From NCBI RefSeq assembly GCF_036985595.1, contig NZ_BTPU01000059.1, forward strand, positions 1 through 44,178: a stretch of 44,178 nucleotides of DNA, written 5' to 3'. The notes under the pieces are model-generated. The model did not search any database. It was not told the DNA's origin and saw only the letters and a program-made list of their open reading frames with translations. Below, piece by piece: positions 16,676 through 24,749 of this stretch. The translations under genes were made by a program, and so were the position numbers. Source of the DNA: Vallitalea maricola. GTDB lineage: Bacteria > Bacillota > Clostridia > Lachnospirales > Vallitaleaceae. The first letter of the stretch is position 1, and the number at the start of each line of letters is the position of its first letter.

Positions 16676-17467
16676 ATGGTAGTTCATCAAAATGAAGAAT
16701 TTGAATACGGTTATAATTCAATTACTGAGTTAGATGGTAAGCACAGCGATATGGAGCTGGATGTTGGAATTATACGTGTAAGAGATGGTTTGGTATATGA
16801 GAATAAGGAGTCCAAAGAAAGAGCTATTTTACTTATTGAAGGTGAAGTAACTTTTGAATGGGCTGGAGAAAAGGAAACGGTTAAAAGAGAGAGCTGCTTT
16901 GATGAAAATCCAGTTTGTTTACATCTTCCAAAAGATGAAAAAGTAACGATTACTGGATTAGCAGAATCAGAGTTATGCTATGAGGCAGTATATAATGATA
17001 ATGCTTTTGAAGCTAAGCTTTATAAGCAAGAAGATTGTGTAAGTGATGTGTTTGGAAAAGATGTAATGGATAATACATCCATGAGAACAGTAAGAACGAT
17101 TATAGATGATGATATTGCTCCTTATTCCAATTTGGTAATTGGAGAGGTGATTAATCATCCTGGTAAATGGTCTTCCTATCCTCCTCATTACCATATACAA
17201 CCAGAGGTATATCATTATCGTTTCTTACCAGAAACAGGTTTTGGTGTTAGTGTTATTGGGGAAGAAGCTTATAAAGTTCATCATAAGAGCACATCCTGTA
17301 TAACAAGTGATGTGGTACATCCACAGTGTTCAGCACCAGGTTATGCTATGTATTATGTTTGGATGATTCCCCATATTAAAGTAAAACGTTGGTTAAAAGA
17401 CCGTACTTTTGAGTCTAAGCATGAATGGTTGTTGGATGAGAATGCAGAGGTTTGGTCACAGAAATAA
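16676..17467 (+). CDS. iolB: 5-deoxy-glucuronate isomerase
   Basis: IolB isomerises 5-deoxy-D-glucuronate to 2-deoxy-5-keto-D-gluconate, the IolC substrate. The 263-aa protein is a bicupin; the C-terminal cupin carries the metal motif 'PPHYHIQPEVYHYRF' with the H-x-H...E...H ligand pattern, and a later 'DVVHPQCSAPGYAMYYVWMI' strand. Only a modest ribosome binding site (GAAGGG) lies before the ATG at 16676. The gene sits tightly behind iolJ and 80 nt before iolD, so it is surely part of the same transcript. Confidence 0.92.
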   Translation: MVVHQNEEFEYGYNSITELDGKHSDMELDVGIIRVRDGLVYENKESKERAILLIEGEVTFEWAGEKETVKRESCFDENPVCLHLPKDEKVTITGLAESELCYEAVYNDNAFEAKLYKQEDCVSDVFGKDVMDNTSMRTVRTIIDDDIAPYSNLVIGEVINHPGKWSSYPPHYHIQPEVYHYRFLPETGFGVSVIGEEAYKVHHKSTSCITSDVVHPQCSAPGYAMYYVWMIPHIKVKRWLKDRTFESKHEWLLDENAEVWSQK

Positions 17468-17546
17468 TAAGTTTAGATATTAGCAGTTCTCGGAAGACAT
17501 GTAAAAAAATGTTTTTTGAAAAAGAAGGTTAAGGAGGTAAGTGTAA

Positions 17547-19478
17547 ATGGAAACAATCCGTTTAACCATGGCTCAGGCGTTAGTTAAGTTCCTTGATAAT
17601 CAGTATGTAGAGTTTGATGGGAAAGAGCAAAAGTTTGTAAAGGGTATTTTTACAATATTTGGGCATGGTAATGTTGTTGGCCTAGGTCAGGCATTGGAGC
17701 AAGATAGTGGGGGTTTAATTGTCCATCAAGGACGTAATGAGCAGGGTATGGCACATGCAGCAATTGGTTATGCAAAACAGAAGCATAGAAAGCAGATATA
17801 TGCGTGTACTTCATCAGTTGGGCCAGGTGCTGCTAACATGGTGACTGCAGCAGCTACAGCTACAGCTAATAGAATACCAGTTTTATTATTGCCTGGTGAT
17901 ACCTTTGCTACGAGACAACCTGATCCAGTGCTTCAACAGGTTGAGCAATTTAATGATTTAACATTGACAACTAATGATGCATATAGAGCGGTAAGCAAGT
18001 ATTGGGACCGTATTAGTCGACCAGAGCAGTTAATGTTCTCTATGATTAATGCAATGCGTGTTCTTACAGATCCAGCTGAGACAGGGGCAGTTACAATAGC
18101 GCTTCCACAAGATGTTCAAGGTGAAGTTTATGATTATCCAGTAAGCTTTTTCAAGAAACGTGTGCATCGTATAGAAAGAAGAGTACCAACACGAGCCATG
18201 ATTGATGATGCTGTAAATGTTATGAAAGGTAAGAAGAAGCCTTTCATCGTATGTGGTGGAGGTGTAAGATACTCCGAGGCAGCAGAAGCGTTAAAATCTT
18301 TTGCTGAGAAATTCAACATACCATTTGGTGAGACTCAAGCAGGAAAAAGTGCTGTCGTATGGGATCATGAACTAAATATGGGTGGTATTGGAACAACAGG
18401 TAACCTAGCATCCAATATTTTAGCGAAAGATGCAGATGTTGTTATTGGAATAGGTACCAGATACACTGATTTTACTACTGCTTCAAAATGGTTATTCCAA
18501 AATCCTGAAGTTGATTTTGTTAATATTAATGTAGCTTCCTTTGATGCTTATAAGTTAGATGCTGTTAAAGTTGTTGCAGATGCAAAAGCAACTTTAGAAG
18601 CTTTAGAAAGCCGATTAGAAGCCGAAGGCTACAAGTCAGCTTATAATAATGAAATTGCAGATGCAAAAGATAAGTGGAAAGCGGAACTTAATCGTTTGTT
18701 TAATATTAAGTATAATAATGATTTTGTACCAGAAGTAGCAGGTCATCTAGATGATAAAATGGAAGAATACAAAGAAATGTTGGGTTCTAGCTTAACACAA
18801 ACAAGAGTTATAGGAATGCTTGATGAGTTATTGGATGACAGTGCTGTTGTTGTTGGAGCTTCTGGAAGTTTACCAGGTGACCTGCAAAGAGTATGGTGTC
18901 CAAAAGAGCCTAACACCTATCATATGGAATATGGATATTCCTGTATGGGTTATGAAGTGAATGCTGCTCTTGGTGTTAAATTAGCAGAACCAAAGAGAGA
19001 AGTCTATGCTATGGTTGGAGACGGTTCTTATATGATGCTTCACTCAGAGCTTGTAACTTCTATTCAAGAAAGGGCTAAGATTAACATTATCTTATTAGAT
19101 AACATGGAGTTTGGTTGTATCAACAATCTTCAAATGGGTCATGGAATGGGAAGCTTTGGTACAGAAATGCGTCATCGAAACCCTAAGACAGGTCTTTTAG
19201 ATGATAATCTTGTCAAAATTGATTTTGCAATGAATGCAGCAGCTTATGGATGTAAGACATACTCTGTAAGAACAGAGGAAGAGTTAGCAGCAGCTATTGC
19301 AGATGCTAAGAAGCAAGAGGTTTCCACTTTAATTGATATCAAAGTATTACCAAAAACAATGACCAATGGTTATGAGTCCTGGTGGCGTGTAGGCAATGCG
19401 GAGGTAGCAGAAAAAGAAAGTGTTGTAAACGCTACAAAAGAGCTTAAGGCTGAACTTGATAAGGCAAGAAGATATTAA
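17547..19478 (+). CDS. iolD: 3D-(3,5/4)-trihydroxycyclohexane-1,2-dione hydrolase (ThDP enzyme)
   Basis: IolD opens the ring of the diketone made by IolE to give 5-deoxy-D-glucuronate. It is a 643-aa thiamine-diphosphate enzyme of the acetolactate-synthase superfamily. The N-terminal Pyr domain has 'GRNEQGMAHAAIGYAKQ' with the activating E65, a central TPP-binding-M domain follows, and the C-terminal PP domain carries 'GDGSYMMLHSEL' (from about residue 491) with a downstream Asn, the Mg-ThDP site. The slightly longer size and lack of acetolactate-synthase landmarks fit IolD. TTAAGGAGG precedes the ATG. Confidence 0.94.
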   Translation: METIRLTMAQALVKFLDNQYVEFDGKEQKFVKGIFTIFGHGNVVGLGQALEQDSGGLIVHQGRNEQGMAHAAIGYAKQKHRKQIYACTSSVGPGAANMVTAAATATANRIPVLLLPGDTFATRQPDPVLQQVEQFNDLTLTTNDAYRAVSKYWDRISRPEQLMFSMINAMRVLTDPAETGAVTIALPQDVQGEVYDYPVSFFKKRVHRIERRVPTRAMIDDAVNVMKGKKKPFIVCGGGVRYSEAAEALKSFAEKFNIPFGETQAGKSAVVWDHELNMGGIGTTGNLASNILAKDADVVIGIGTRYTDFTTASKWLFQNPEVDFVNINVASFDAYKLDAVKVVADAKATLEALESRLEAEGYKSAYNNEIADAKDKWKAELNRLFNIKYNNDFVPEVAGHLDDKMEEYKEMLGSSLTQTRVIGMLDELLDDSAVVVGASGSLPGDLQRVWCPKEPNTYHMEYGYSCMGYEVNAALGVKLAEPKREVYAMVGDGSYMMLHSELVTSIQERAKINIILLDNMEFGCINNLQMGHGMGSFGTEMRHRNPKTGLLDDNLVKIDFAMNAAAYGCKTYSVRTEEELAAAIADAKKQEVSTLIDIKVLPKTMTNGYESWWRVGNAEVAEKESVVNATKELKAELDKARRY

Positions 19479-19664
19479 AAAGATATATATGGAATTTACT
19501 AAACTAAACAGCGAAATGATTCAATTATAAACGCTTTTTAAAGGGAATAATTCTTAGAAAAAGTGATTTGGTCTTAAAAGTTTACAGGAAGATAGAAAGC
19601 AAGACTTTCTTATATCCTTAACATTATAATATAAACAAAATAATTGGAGAGAAGGTTGAAAGAA

Positions 19665-20564
19665 ATGTTAGATAAGAACAAAGTCAAATTAGGTATTGCT
19701 CCTATTGCATGGACAAATGATGATTTACCAGAATTAGGTGGAGAAAACACTTTTGAACAATGTATTAGTGAGATGGCTTTATCAGGATTTACAGGAAGTG
19801 AAGTTGGAAATAAATATCCTAAAGATCCAGAAGTATTAAAACGTTACTTAGATCTTAGAGGTGTTCAGATTTGTAACGCATGGTTCTCTACACTTTTTAC
19901 TTCAGAGCCAGAAGAAGTAACCATTGAAAACTTTATTAAGCACAGAGACTTCTTACATGCTGTAGGTTCTAAGATGATTGGCTGTTCTGAGCAAGGAAAC
20001 AGTATTCAAGGTACAATGAAACCAGTGTTTGATGAAAAACCTGTTTACACCGAAGAAGAGTGGGTAAAAGTAACACAAGGTATGAACAAATTAGCAAAAT
20101 TAGCTGCTGAAAAAGGTATGAAAGTATCTTTCCACCATCATATGGGAACAGGTGTACAAACACCAGAAGAAGTGGATAAATTCATGGAAATGACTAATGA
20201 TGATGTTTACTTATTATTCGACTCTGGTCACTTAGCTTACTCAGAAGGTAATGCTGAAGTTGCTTATGAAGTTTTAAGAAAACATATTGACCGTGTTGCT
20301 CACGTTCATTTAAAAGATATTCGTCTTGATGTTGTGAATAAAGTTAAAGAAGATAAATTAAGCTTCTTAGAAGGCGTAAAAATGGGTGCATTTACAATCC
20401 CTGGCGATGGACTTATTGATTTCAAACCTATCTTCAAAATATTAGAAGATGCTAACTATGAAGGTTGGATGGTAGTAGAAGCTGAACAAGATCCAGCCAT
20501 TGCAAATCCATTTGAATATGCATTAAAAGCAAGAGCTTATATTAGAGAAAATACAGGTCTTTAA
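19665..20564 (+). CDS. iolE: Inosose dehydratase
   Basis: IolE removes water from 2-keto-myo-inositol to give 3D-(3,5/4)-trihydroxycyclohexane-1,2-dione. The 299-aa protein has the xylose-isomerase-like TIM barrel fold, with 'IAPIAWTNDDLPELGGENTF' at the N terminus (a hallmark of IolE), 'SFHHHMGTGVQT', 'YLLFDSGHLAYSEG' and 'HVHLKDIR', which supply metal and substrate ligands. The ATG at 19665, preceded by GAAGG 9 nt upstream, is preferred over the in-frame TTG at 19644. The gene is 165-186 nt after iolD and before an intercistronic hairpin and the second iolG. Confidence 0.92.
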   Translation: MLDKNKVKLGIAPIAWTNDDLPELGGENTFEQCISEMALSGFTGSEVGNKYPKDPEVLKRYLDLRGVQICNAWFSTLFTSEPEEVTIENFIKHRDFLHAVGSKMIGCSEQGNSIQGTMKPVFDEKPVYTEEEWVKVTQGMNKLAKLAAEKGMKVSFHHHMGTGVQTPEEVDKFMEMTNDDVYLLFDSGHLAYSEGNAEVAYEVLRKHIDRVAHVHLKDIRLDVVNKVKEDKLSFLEGVKMGAFTIPGDGLIDFKPIFKILEDANYEGWMVVEAEQDPAIANPFEYALKARAYIRENTGL

Positions 20565-20645
20565 GAACCACAGAGTTAACACAAAAGTTAAAACAAGCAG
20601 GAAATAGTAATATAATTCAAGCTATAGTAATTTTATTATAACTAG

Positions 20646-20676
20646 CACCTACCGAGGGATAATTCCACGGTAGGTG
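20646..20676 (+). other. Intercistronic hairpin between iolE and the second iolG
   Basis: A perfect 9-bp GC-rich stem (CACCTACCG at 20646-20654 with 20668-20676) encloses a 13-nt loop. No T-run follows, so it is probably an mRNA-stabilising or processing element within the operon rather than a full terminator. Confidence 0.5.
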
Positions 20677-20721
20677 TACATAACACAACTATATGAATGT
20701 GTATAGAGGAGGAAAAATATT

Positions 20722-21735
20722 ATGAAGAAAATGAACGTTGGTATTATCGGTGCGGGACGTATCGGACGTGTTCATGCACAAAGTATTTCTTATCATATTC
20801 CTAACGCAACAATCAAGGCAGTATCAGATGTTCGCTTAGATGGTGTAGAAGAGTGGGCAAAAGGATTAGGAATTGAGAATGTATATTCTCATTATCACAA
20901 AATCTTAGAAGATAAAGACATTGATGCAGTTCTTGTTTGTTCATCAACAGATACACATGCACAGATTTCTATTGAAGCTGCTGAAGCAGGAAAGCACATT
21001 TTCTGTGAAAAACCAATTGACTATGATTTAGATAGAATTAATAAAGTATTAGAAGCTGTAGAAAAAGCTGGTATTAAATTCCAAGTAGGATTTAACAGAA
21101 GATTTGACCACAACTTTAACAGAATTAACCAAGTAACAAAAGCTGGTGTTATTGGTGATCCACATATCATCAAAATTACATCTAGAGACCCAGAGCCACC
21201 ACCAATTGAGTATGTAAAAGTATCTGGTGGAATCTTCTTTGATATGACTATCCATGATTTTGATATGGCTAGATTCCAAGCTGGTTGTGAGGCAACAGAA
21301 GTCTACGCAGTAGGTGATAGCCTTGTTGATCCAGAGATTGGCAAAGCTGGAGACGTTGATACAGCTGTTATTACCATTAAATTTGAAAATGGAGCTATTG
21401 TTGTTATCGATAATAGTAGAAAAGCAGCTTACGGATACGATCAAAGAGTTGAAGTATTTGGTTCAAAAGGGTCTATTGAAGCTAAAAATGATACTGAAAC
21501 AAATACTATTCTTAGAACTGAAGAATCTGTAAAATTTGACAAACCACTTTATTTCTTTTTAGAGCGTTACATGGGCTCATTTGTAGAAGAAATGAAGCAA
21601 TTCTTTGCAGCAATTGAAAACGATACTGAAACACCAGTTAAAGGTATTGATGGCTTAAATGCTGTTATTATAGCTATGGCTGCTAAGAAATCTCTTGATG
21701 AAGGAAGACCAGTTAAAATATCTGAAATTGGATAA
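20722..21735 (+). CDS. iolG: Second inositol 2-dehydrogenase-like oxidoreductase
   Basis: This is a second Gfo/Idh/MocA-family NAD(P)-dependent dehydrogenase of 337 aa. It has the Rossmann motif GAGRIG (residues 10-15), EKP with K97, and the active-site pair D174 and H178 in 'DMTIHDFDMARF', matching inositol dehydrogenases. AGGAGG lies upstream of the ATG. It is the last gene of the iol run, and clearly diverged from the copy at 11701 despite the shared layout. It may act on myo-inositol itself while the other copy takes a stereoisomer (scyllo, chiro or epi), or the reverse. Sequence alone cannot settle this. Confidence 0.85.
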   Translation: MKKMNVGIIGAGRIGRVHAQSISYHIPNATIKAVSDVRLDGVEEWAKGLGIENVYSHYHKILEDKDIDAVLVCSSTDTHAQISIEAAEAGKHIFCEKPIDYDLDRINKVLEAVEKAGIKFQVGFNRRFDHNFNRINQVTKAGVIGDPHIIKITSRDPEPPPIEYVKVSGGIFFDMTIHDFDMARFQAGCEATEVYAVGDSLVDPEIGKAGDVDTAVITIKFENGAIVVIDNSRKAAYGYDQRVEVFGSKGSIEAKNDTETNTILRTEESVKFDKPLYFFLERYMGSFVEEMKQFFAAIENDTETPVKGIDGLNAVIIAMAAKKSLDEGRPVKISEIG

Positions 21736-22118
21736 GACATGAATTTTAATTTCTATATGATTTCAACTTTAATATATTGAACTTGATCTTTTAGTCAACT
21801 ACATGGAGTGAGGATTAAATTAAGTTCGATATATTACCCTAATTTTATCAATTAAATTGCTAAAAAGATCACTTTATTATAGTTAAATTTAATCCAACGT
21901 ATATTGGATTAGCCTATAATAAAAATATTTCCATTTCATTTATCGTAAAACATAATTACCTTGTAATTTTCACCAAAAGTTGGTAAATCTTTTATTACAA
22001 ATGAATAAGTATTTTATATTTATAGAGTTAGGGAAACGTGTGCATAACATATAATATGTAAAAATACAAGAAATCATATAACGTGTAACTTGATATTTAC
22101 TGCCAGGGAGGTGAAACA
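21736..22118 (+). other. Intergenic region between the second iolG and the carboxyltransferase gene
   Basis: These 383 nt hold no gene. The main structure is a compound hairpin: ATTATAG...CTATAAT (21876-21882 with 21914-21920) outside TAATCCAA...TTGGATTA (21890-21897 with 21904-21911), with no good T-run after it. TATAAT at 22050-22055 could be a -10 box for the next gene, but I see no convincing -35. GGGAAACGTGTGCA at 22031-22044 is a weak cre-like word with two mismatches. The length and structure suggest that the carboxyltransferase gene has its own promoter. Confidence 0.5.
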
Positions 22119-23672
22119 ATGTCAAACATTAATAAGAGTATACAGGATATGTATGAACGTAAAAATAAATTATTACAAGGCGGCGGACAGGCAAGAATTG
22201 ATCGACAGCATGCAGCAGGTAAAATGACAGCAAGAGAAAGGATTGATATGCTGCTTGATCCTAACAGTTTCGTTGAAGTAGGAGCCTATATGAAACATCG
22301 TTCAACGGATTTTGGACTTGATAAAGTAGAAGCCCCTGGAGATGGTGTTGTTACTGGATATGGTACTATTGATGGAAGCCTTGTATATGTTTATGCTCAA
22401 GATTTTACTGTAATGGGAGGTTCACTTGGTGAAATACATGCACAGAAAATATGTAAGGTAATGGACATGGCTATGAAAACCGGTGCCCCTATTATTGGAA
22501 TCAACGATTCAGGTGGAGCCAGAGTACAAGAAGGTATTGATGCTCTTAGTGGCTTCGGTGAGATATTCTATCGTAATACAAAAGCTTCAGGAATTATTCC
22601 TCAGATATCAGTGATTATGGGACCTTGTGCAGGAGGGGCCGTTTATTCACCAGCCATTACAGACTTTATATTCATGGTGGATAATACCAGTCAAATGTTT
22701 ATTACTGGACCTGAAGTTATCAAAACAGTTACTGGTGAAGAGATCACCAAAGAAGAATTAGGTGGCGCTTATGTCCATGCAAGTAAAAGTGGTGTAGCTC
22801 ACTTCAATTATACAGATGAAGCAGAGTGTATAAAGGAAGTAAGAAGACTCATTAATTACTTACCATCTAATTATTTAGAAGAACCAATGGAGCTTGATAT
22901 GCAAGATGACCCCAATAGAAAATCCTCAAGACTTGTAGACATCATGCCTGACACACCAAGTAAAGCCTATGATATGAGAAAAGTTATTAATGAGATAATT
23001 GATGCAAATAGCTTTATTGAAGTACATAAAGCCTATGCGCAAAATATCATTGTTGGTTTAGCTAAGATGAATAATGATACTGTTGGTATAGTTGCGAATC
23101 AACCTCAATTCTTAGCAGGTGCACTTGATGTTAATGCTTCTGATAAAGCTGCAAGATTTGTTCGATTCTGTGATAGTTTTAATATTCCTATTGTTACATT
23201 AACAGACGTACCAGGATACTTCCCTGGCGTAACCCAAGAGCACTCAGGAATCATTAGACATGGTGCAAAGCTCTTATATGCTTACTGTGAAGCAACAGTA
23301 CCTAAGATCAATGTTATCCTAAGAAAAGCCTATGGTGGAGCCTATATCGCCATGAGTAGTAAACATCTTGGCTCTGATATAGTACTTGCTTGGCCTACTG
23401 CTGAGATTGCCGTAATGGGTGCACAAGGTGCAGCAAATATTATCTTTAGCAAAGATATTAAAAATGCTGATGACCCAGTTGCTATGCGTGAACAGAAAGT
23501 GAAAGAATACAGAGATAATTTCGCTAATCCATACGTTGCAGCAAGCAGAGGTTATGTGGATGTGGTTATAGAACCCATGATGACAAGACCATATATCATC
23601 TCAGCTCTACAATCTCTTAAAAGTAAGCGTGAGGAAGGTCCAAGTAAGAAGCATGGTAATATACCATTATAA
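22119..23672 (+). CDS. Acyl-CoA carboxyltransferase (methylmalonyl-/malonyl-CoA decarboxylase alpha or propionyl-CoA carboxylase beta type)
   Basis: This 517-aa protein is a full-length biotin-dependent carboxyltransferase with two crotonase-like halves. The N half has 'TVMGGSLGEIHAQKI', 'GINDSGGARVQEGIDAL' and 'GPCAGGAVYSPA'. The C half has 'DVPGYFPGVTQEHSGIIRHGAKLLYAY' and 'AYGGAYIAMSSKHLGSD'. It moves CO2 between an acyl-CoA and a biotin carrier. In anaerobes it is usually the alpha subunit of a sodium-pumping decarboxylase, with biotin carrier, small membrane and beta pump subunits beside it; none of these lie here. GGGAGG precedes the ATG. Next to the inositol genes it may decarboxylate malonyl-CoA, methylmalonyl-CoA or form part of propionate metabolism. 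Substrate is undetermined. Confidence 0.85.
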   Translation: MSNINKSIQDMYERKNKLLQGGGQARIDRQHAAGKMTARERIDMLLDPNSFVEVGAYMKHRSTDFGLDKVEAPGDGVVTGYGTIDGSLVYVYAQDFTVMGGSLGEIHAQKICKVMDMAMKTGAPIIGINDSGGARVQEGIDALSGFGEIFYRNTKASGIIPQISVIMGPCAGGAVYSPAITDFIFMVDNTSQMFITGPEVIKTVTGEEITKEELGGAYVHASKSGVAHFNYTDEAECIKEVRRLINYLPSNYLEEPMELDMQDDPNRKSSRLVDIMPDTPSKAYDMRKVINEIIDANSFIEVHKAYAQNIIVGLAKMNNDTVGIVANQPQFLAGALDVNASDKAARFVRFCDSFNIPIVTLTDVPGYFPGVTQEHSGIIRHGAKLLYAYCEATVPKINVILRKAYGGAYIAMSSKHLGSDIVLAWPTAEIAVMGAQGAANIIFSKDIKNADDPVAMREQKVKEYRDNFANPYVAASRGYVDVVIEPMMTRPYIISALQSLKSKREEGPSKKHGNIPL

Positions 23673-23699
23673 TAAGAATAGTGTTTGCTTATAGATTAC

Positions 23700-23731
23700 A
23701 AGCTGATAAATACATCAGCTTTTTCTTTATG
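23700..23731 (+). terminator. Terminator after the carboxyltransferase gene
   Basis: An 8-bp stem (AAGCTGAT at 23700-23707 with ATCAGCTT at 23714-23721) with a 6-nt loop is followed by TTTTCTTTAT. It lies 28 nt after the stop codon, so the carboxyltransferase is the last gene of its transcript. Confidence 0.75.
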
Positions 23732-24143
23732 TTCCCCCAGCATGGACGTAGTCTAACAGGTTAAAGTCCTGAACATAGCCTAAGACAAGACATGCTAATT
23801 TGTCAAGTTATAGATTAAGAAAGTTTGATTATCTAATCCATAATTGGCGATTCTAATAGCATCTTTACGTTCAGCCTTTAGTTAAGAAGCATATTTTACA
23901 TACAAGTGTTAGGATAAAAGAATTAATAGCCAACAGTGGATACTGCAGTGAAGCAGACTTTAAGGTATTTAGCTAGCGAAAACATAGAGCCGTATATTAA
24001 GCTACAGGAACATGAGAAGCAAATAGGAGCTATGAAAAAATAGAAAAAGAGCTGATGATTTATATAATGGCAAGGAATATCAACAAACTTGATCGATTTA
24101 TACATCAAAAAATAGTATGAGTCATATTGCAGCGTCATAGATG
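23732..24143 (+). other. Decayed mobile-element region between the carboxyltransferase and rpsT
   Basis: No intact gene is present. The right half contains an IS1182-type transposase relic (separate entry). The left part, about 23740-23830, contains a CAGG-TTAAAGT-CCTG hairpin (within TAACAGGTTAAAGTCCTG) resembling the conserved GGUGAAAGUCC element in the 5' domain of bacterial group II introns. I cannot show the rest of an intron, and this assignment is weak. Confidence 0.4.
23881..24043 (+). pseudogene. Frame-shifted relic of an IS1182-type transposase
   Basis: The plus strand reads 'RIKELIANSGYCSEADFK' from about 23911 to 23964, then continues in the next frame as 'YLASENIEPYIKLQEHEKQ' (from 23966). 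Together they match the conserved A-D/N-S-G-Y-x-S-E-x-x-x-x-Y-L...I-E-x-Y-I-K...HEKQ segment around the second catalytic Asp of IS1182-family DDE transposases. Here the usual Asp of 'ADSGY' is Asn, a frameshift interrupts the motif, and stops follow. Only a piece of some 50 codons survives, without start or end. It marks the right edge of the inserted block, just before rpsT. Confidence 0.6.
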
Positions 24144-24144
24144 A

Positions 24145-24191
24145 AAAGAAAAAGACTACTTAATGGATTATTTTCCAATTAAGTGGTCTTT
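24145..24191 (-). terminator. Distal terminator of rpsT (bidirectional-looking)
   Basis: A 14-bp stem (24151-24164 with 24178-24191, one G-T pair) encloses a 13-nt loop. On the minus strand it is followed by a U-rich tract (complement of AAAAGAAAAAGA), fitting termination of rpsT transcripts. The plus-strand side has only TTTC after the stem. Confidence 0.65.
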
Positions 24192-24201
24192 CTAATGAAG
24201 A

Positions 24202-24233
24202 GGCTGTCAGAAATTACTCATTTTCCGACAGCC
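24202..24233 (-). terminator. Proximal hairpin downstream of rpsT
   Basis: GGCTGTC (24202-24208) pairs with GACAGCC (24227-24233), and the stem can extend inward through a G-U pair to GAAA/TTTC. It starts 8 nt after the rpsT stop on the minus strand. With the next hairpin it gives rpsT two tandem terminators and shields it from transcription of the inserted block. Confidence 0.65.
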
Positions 24234-24240
24234 CCTTTAA

Positions 24241-24501
24241 TTATGCGTTATTTACGGCTTTTGCTAAACGAGAAACTTTTCTTGCAGCAGTTTTTTTGTG
24301 ATAAATACCTTTTGCTTTAGCTTTATCAATATAAGAAATTGCTACTAATAATTGTTTTTCAGCAGTTGTTTTATCTCCGGATTCAACAGCAGCTAAAACT
24401 TTTTTAGTTTCTGTTTTTACTCTTGATTTAATTGCTTTGTTTCTAGCAGTTTTTGTCTCTGTTACTTTAATTCTTTTTTTCGCTGATTTAATATTTGCCA
24501 A
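24241..24501 (-). CDS. rpsT: 30S ribosomal protein S20
   Basis: S20 is a primary 16S rRNA-binding protein of the small subunit. The 86-aa, Lys/Ala-rich helical sequence begins 'MANIKSAKKRIKVTETKTARNKAIKSR' in part and ends with the family pattern 'GIYHKKTAARKVSRLAKAVN'. Its start codon is TTG, placed 8 nt after a GGAGG on the minus strand (24510-24514 on plus). E. coli rpsT also starts with UUG, where the weak start is tied to autogenous control. It is transcribed against its neighbours and diverges from gpr with a 248-nt gap. In related genomes it usually directly follows or faces holA. Confidence 0.95.
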   Translation of the reverse strand: MANIKSAKKRIKVTETKTARNKAIKSRVKTETKKVLAAVESGDKTTAEKQLLVAISYIDKAKAKGIYHKKTAARKVSRLAKAVNNA

Positions 24502-24749
24502 TGAAATAACCTCCGATATTTTTTATAAATATTTTTGTTTCGCAGTGGGAATTAGGAAACTAAACATTTATTTATAGACCATTATTCGTGATCTTAAGTC
24601 TTTTTTGGACTTCAAATAAATATCGCACATAAACATACGCTCTAATTTTAATATATAATGCATAATAAGTCAATGAATATATATAAAATAATTGGAAAAA
24701 ATATTTCCTAAACAGGGTGCAATAATTTTTTAGAAGGGAATTAATTTAG

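Noticed and set aside
21049..21444. 131-codon frame on the minus strand over the second iolG
   Set aside because: Antisense to a conserved dehydrogenase, with no family features and no ribosome binding site.
21314..21532. 72-codon plus-strand frame inside the second iolG
   Set aside because: Out-of-frame leucine-rich shadow of a conserved gene.
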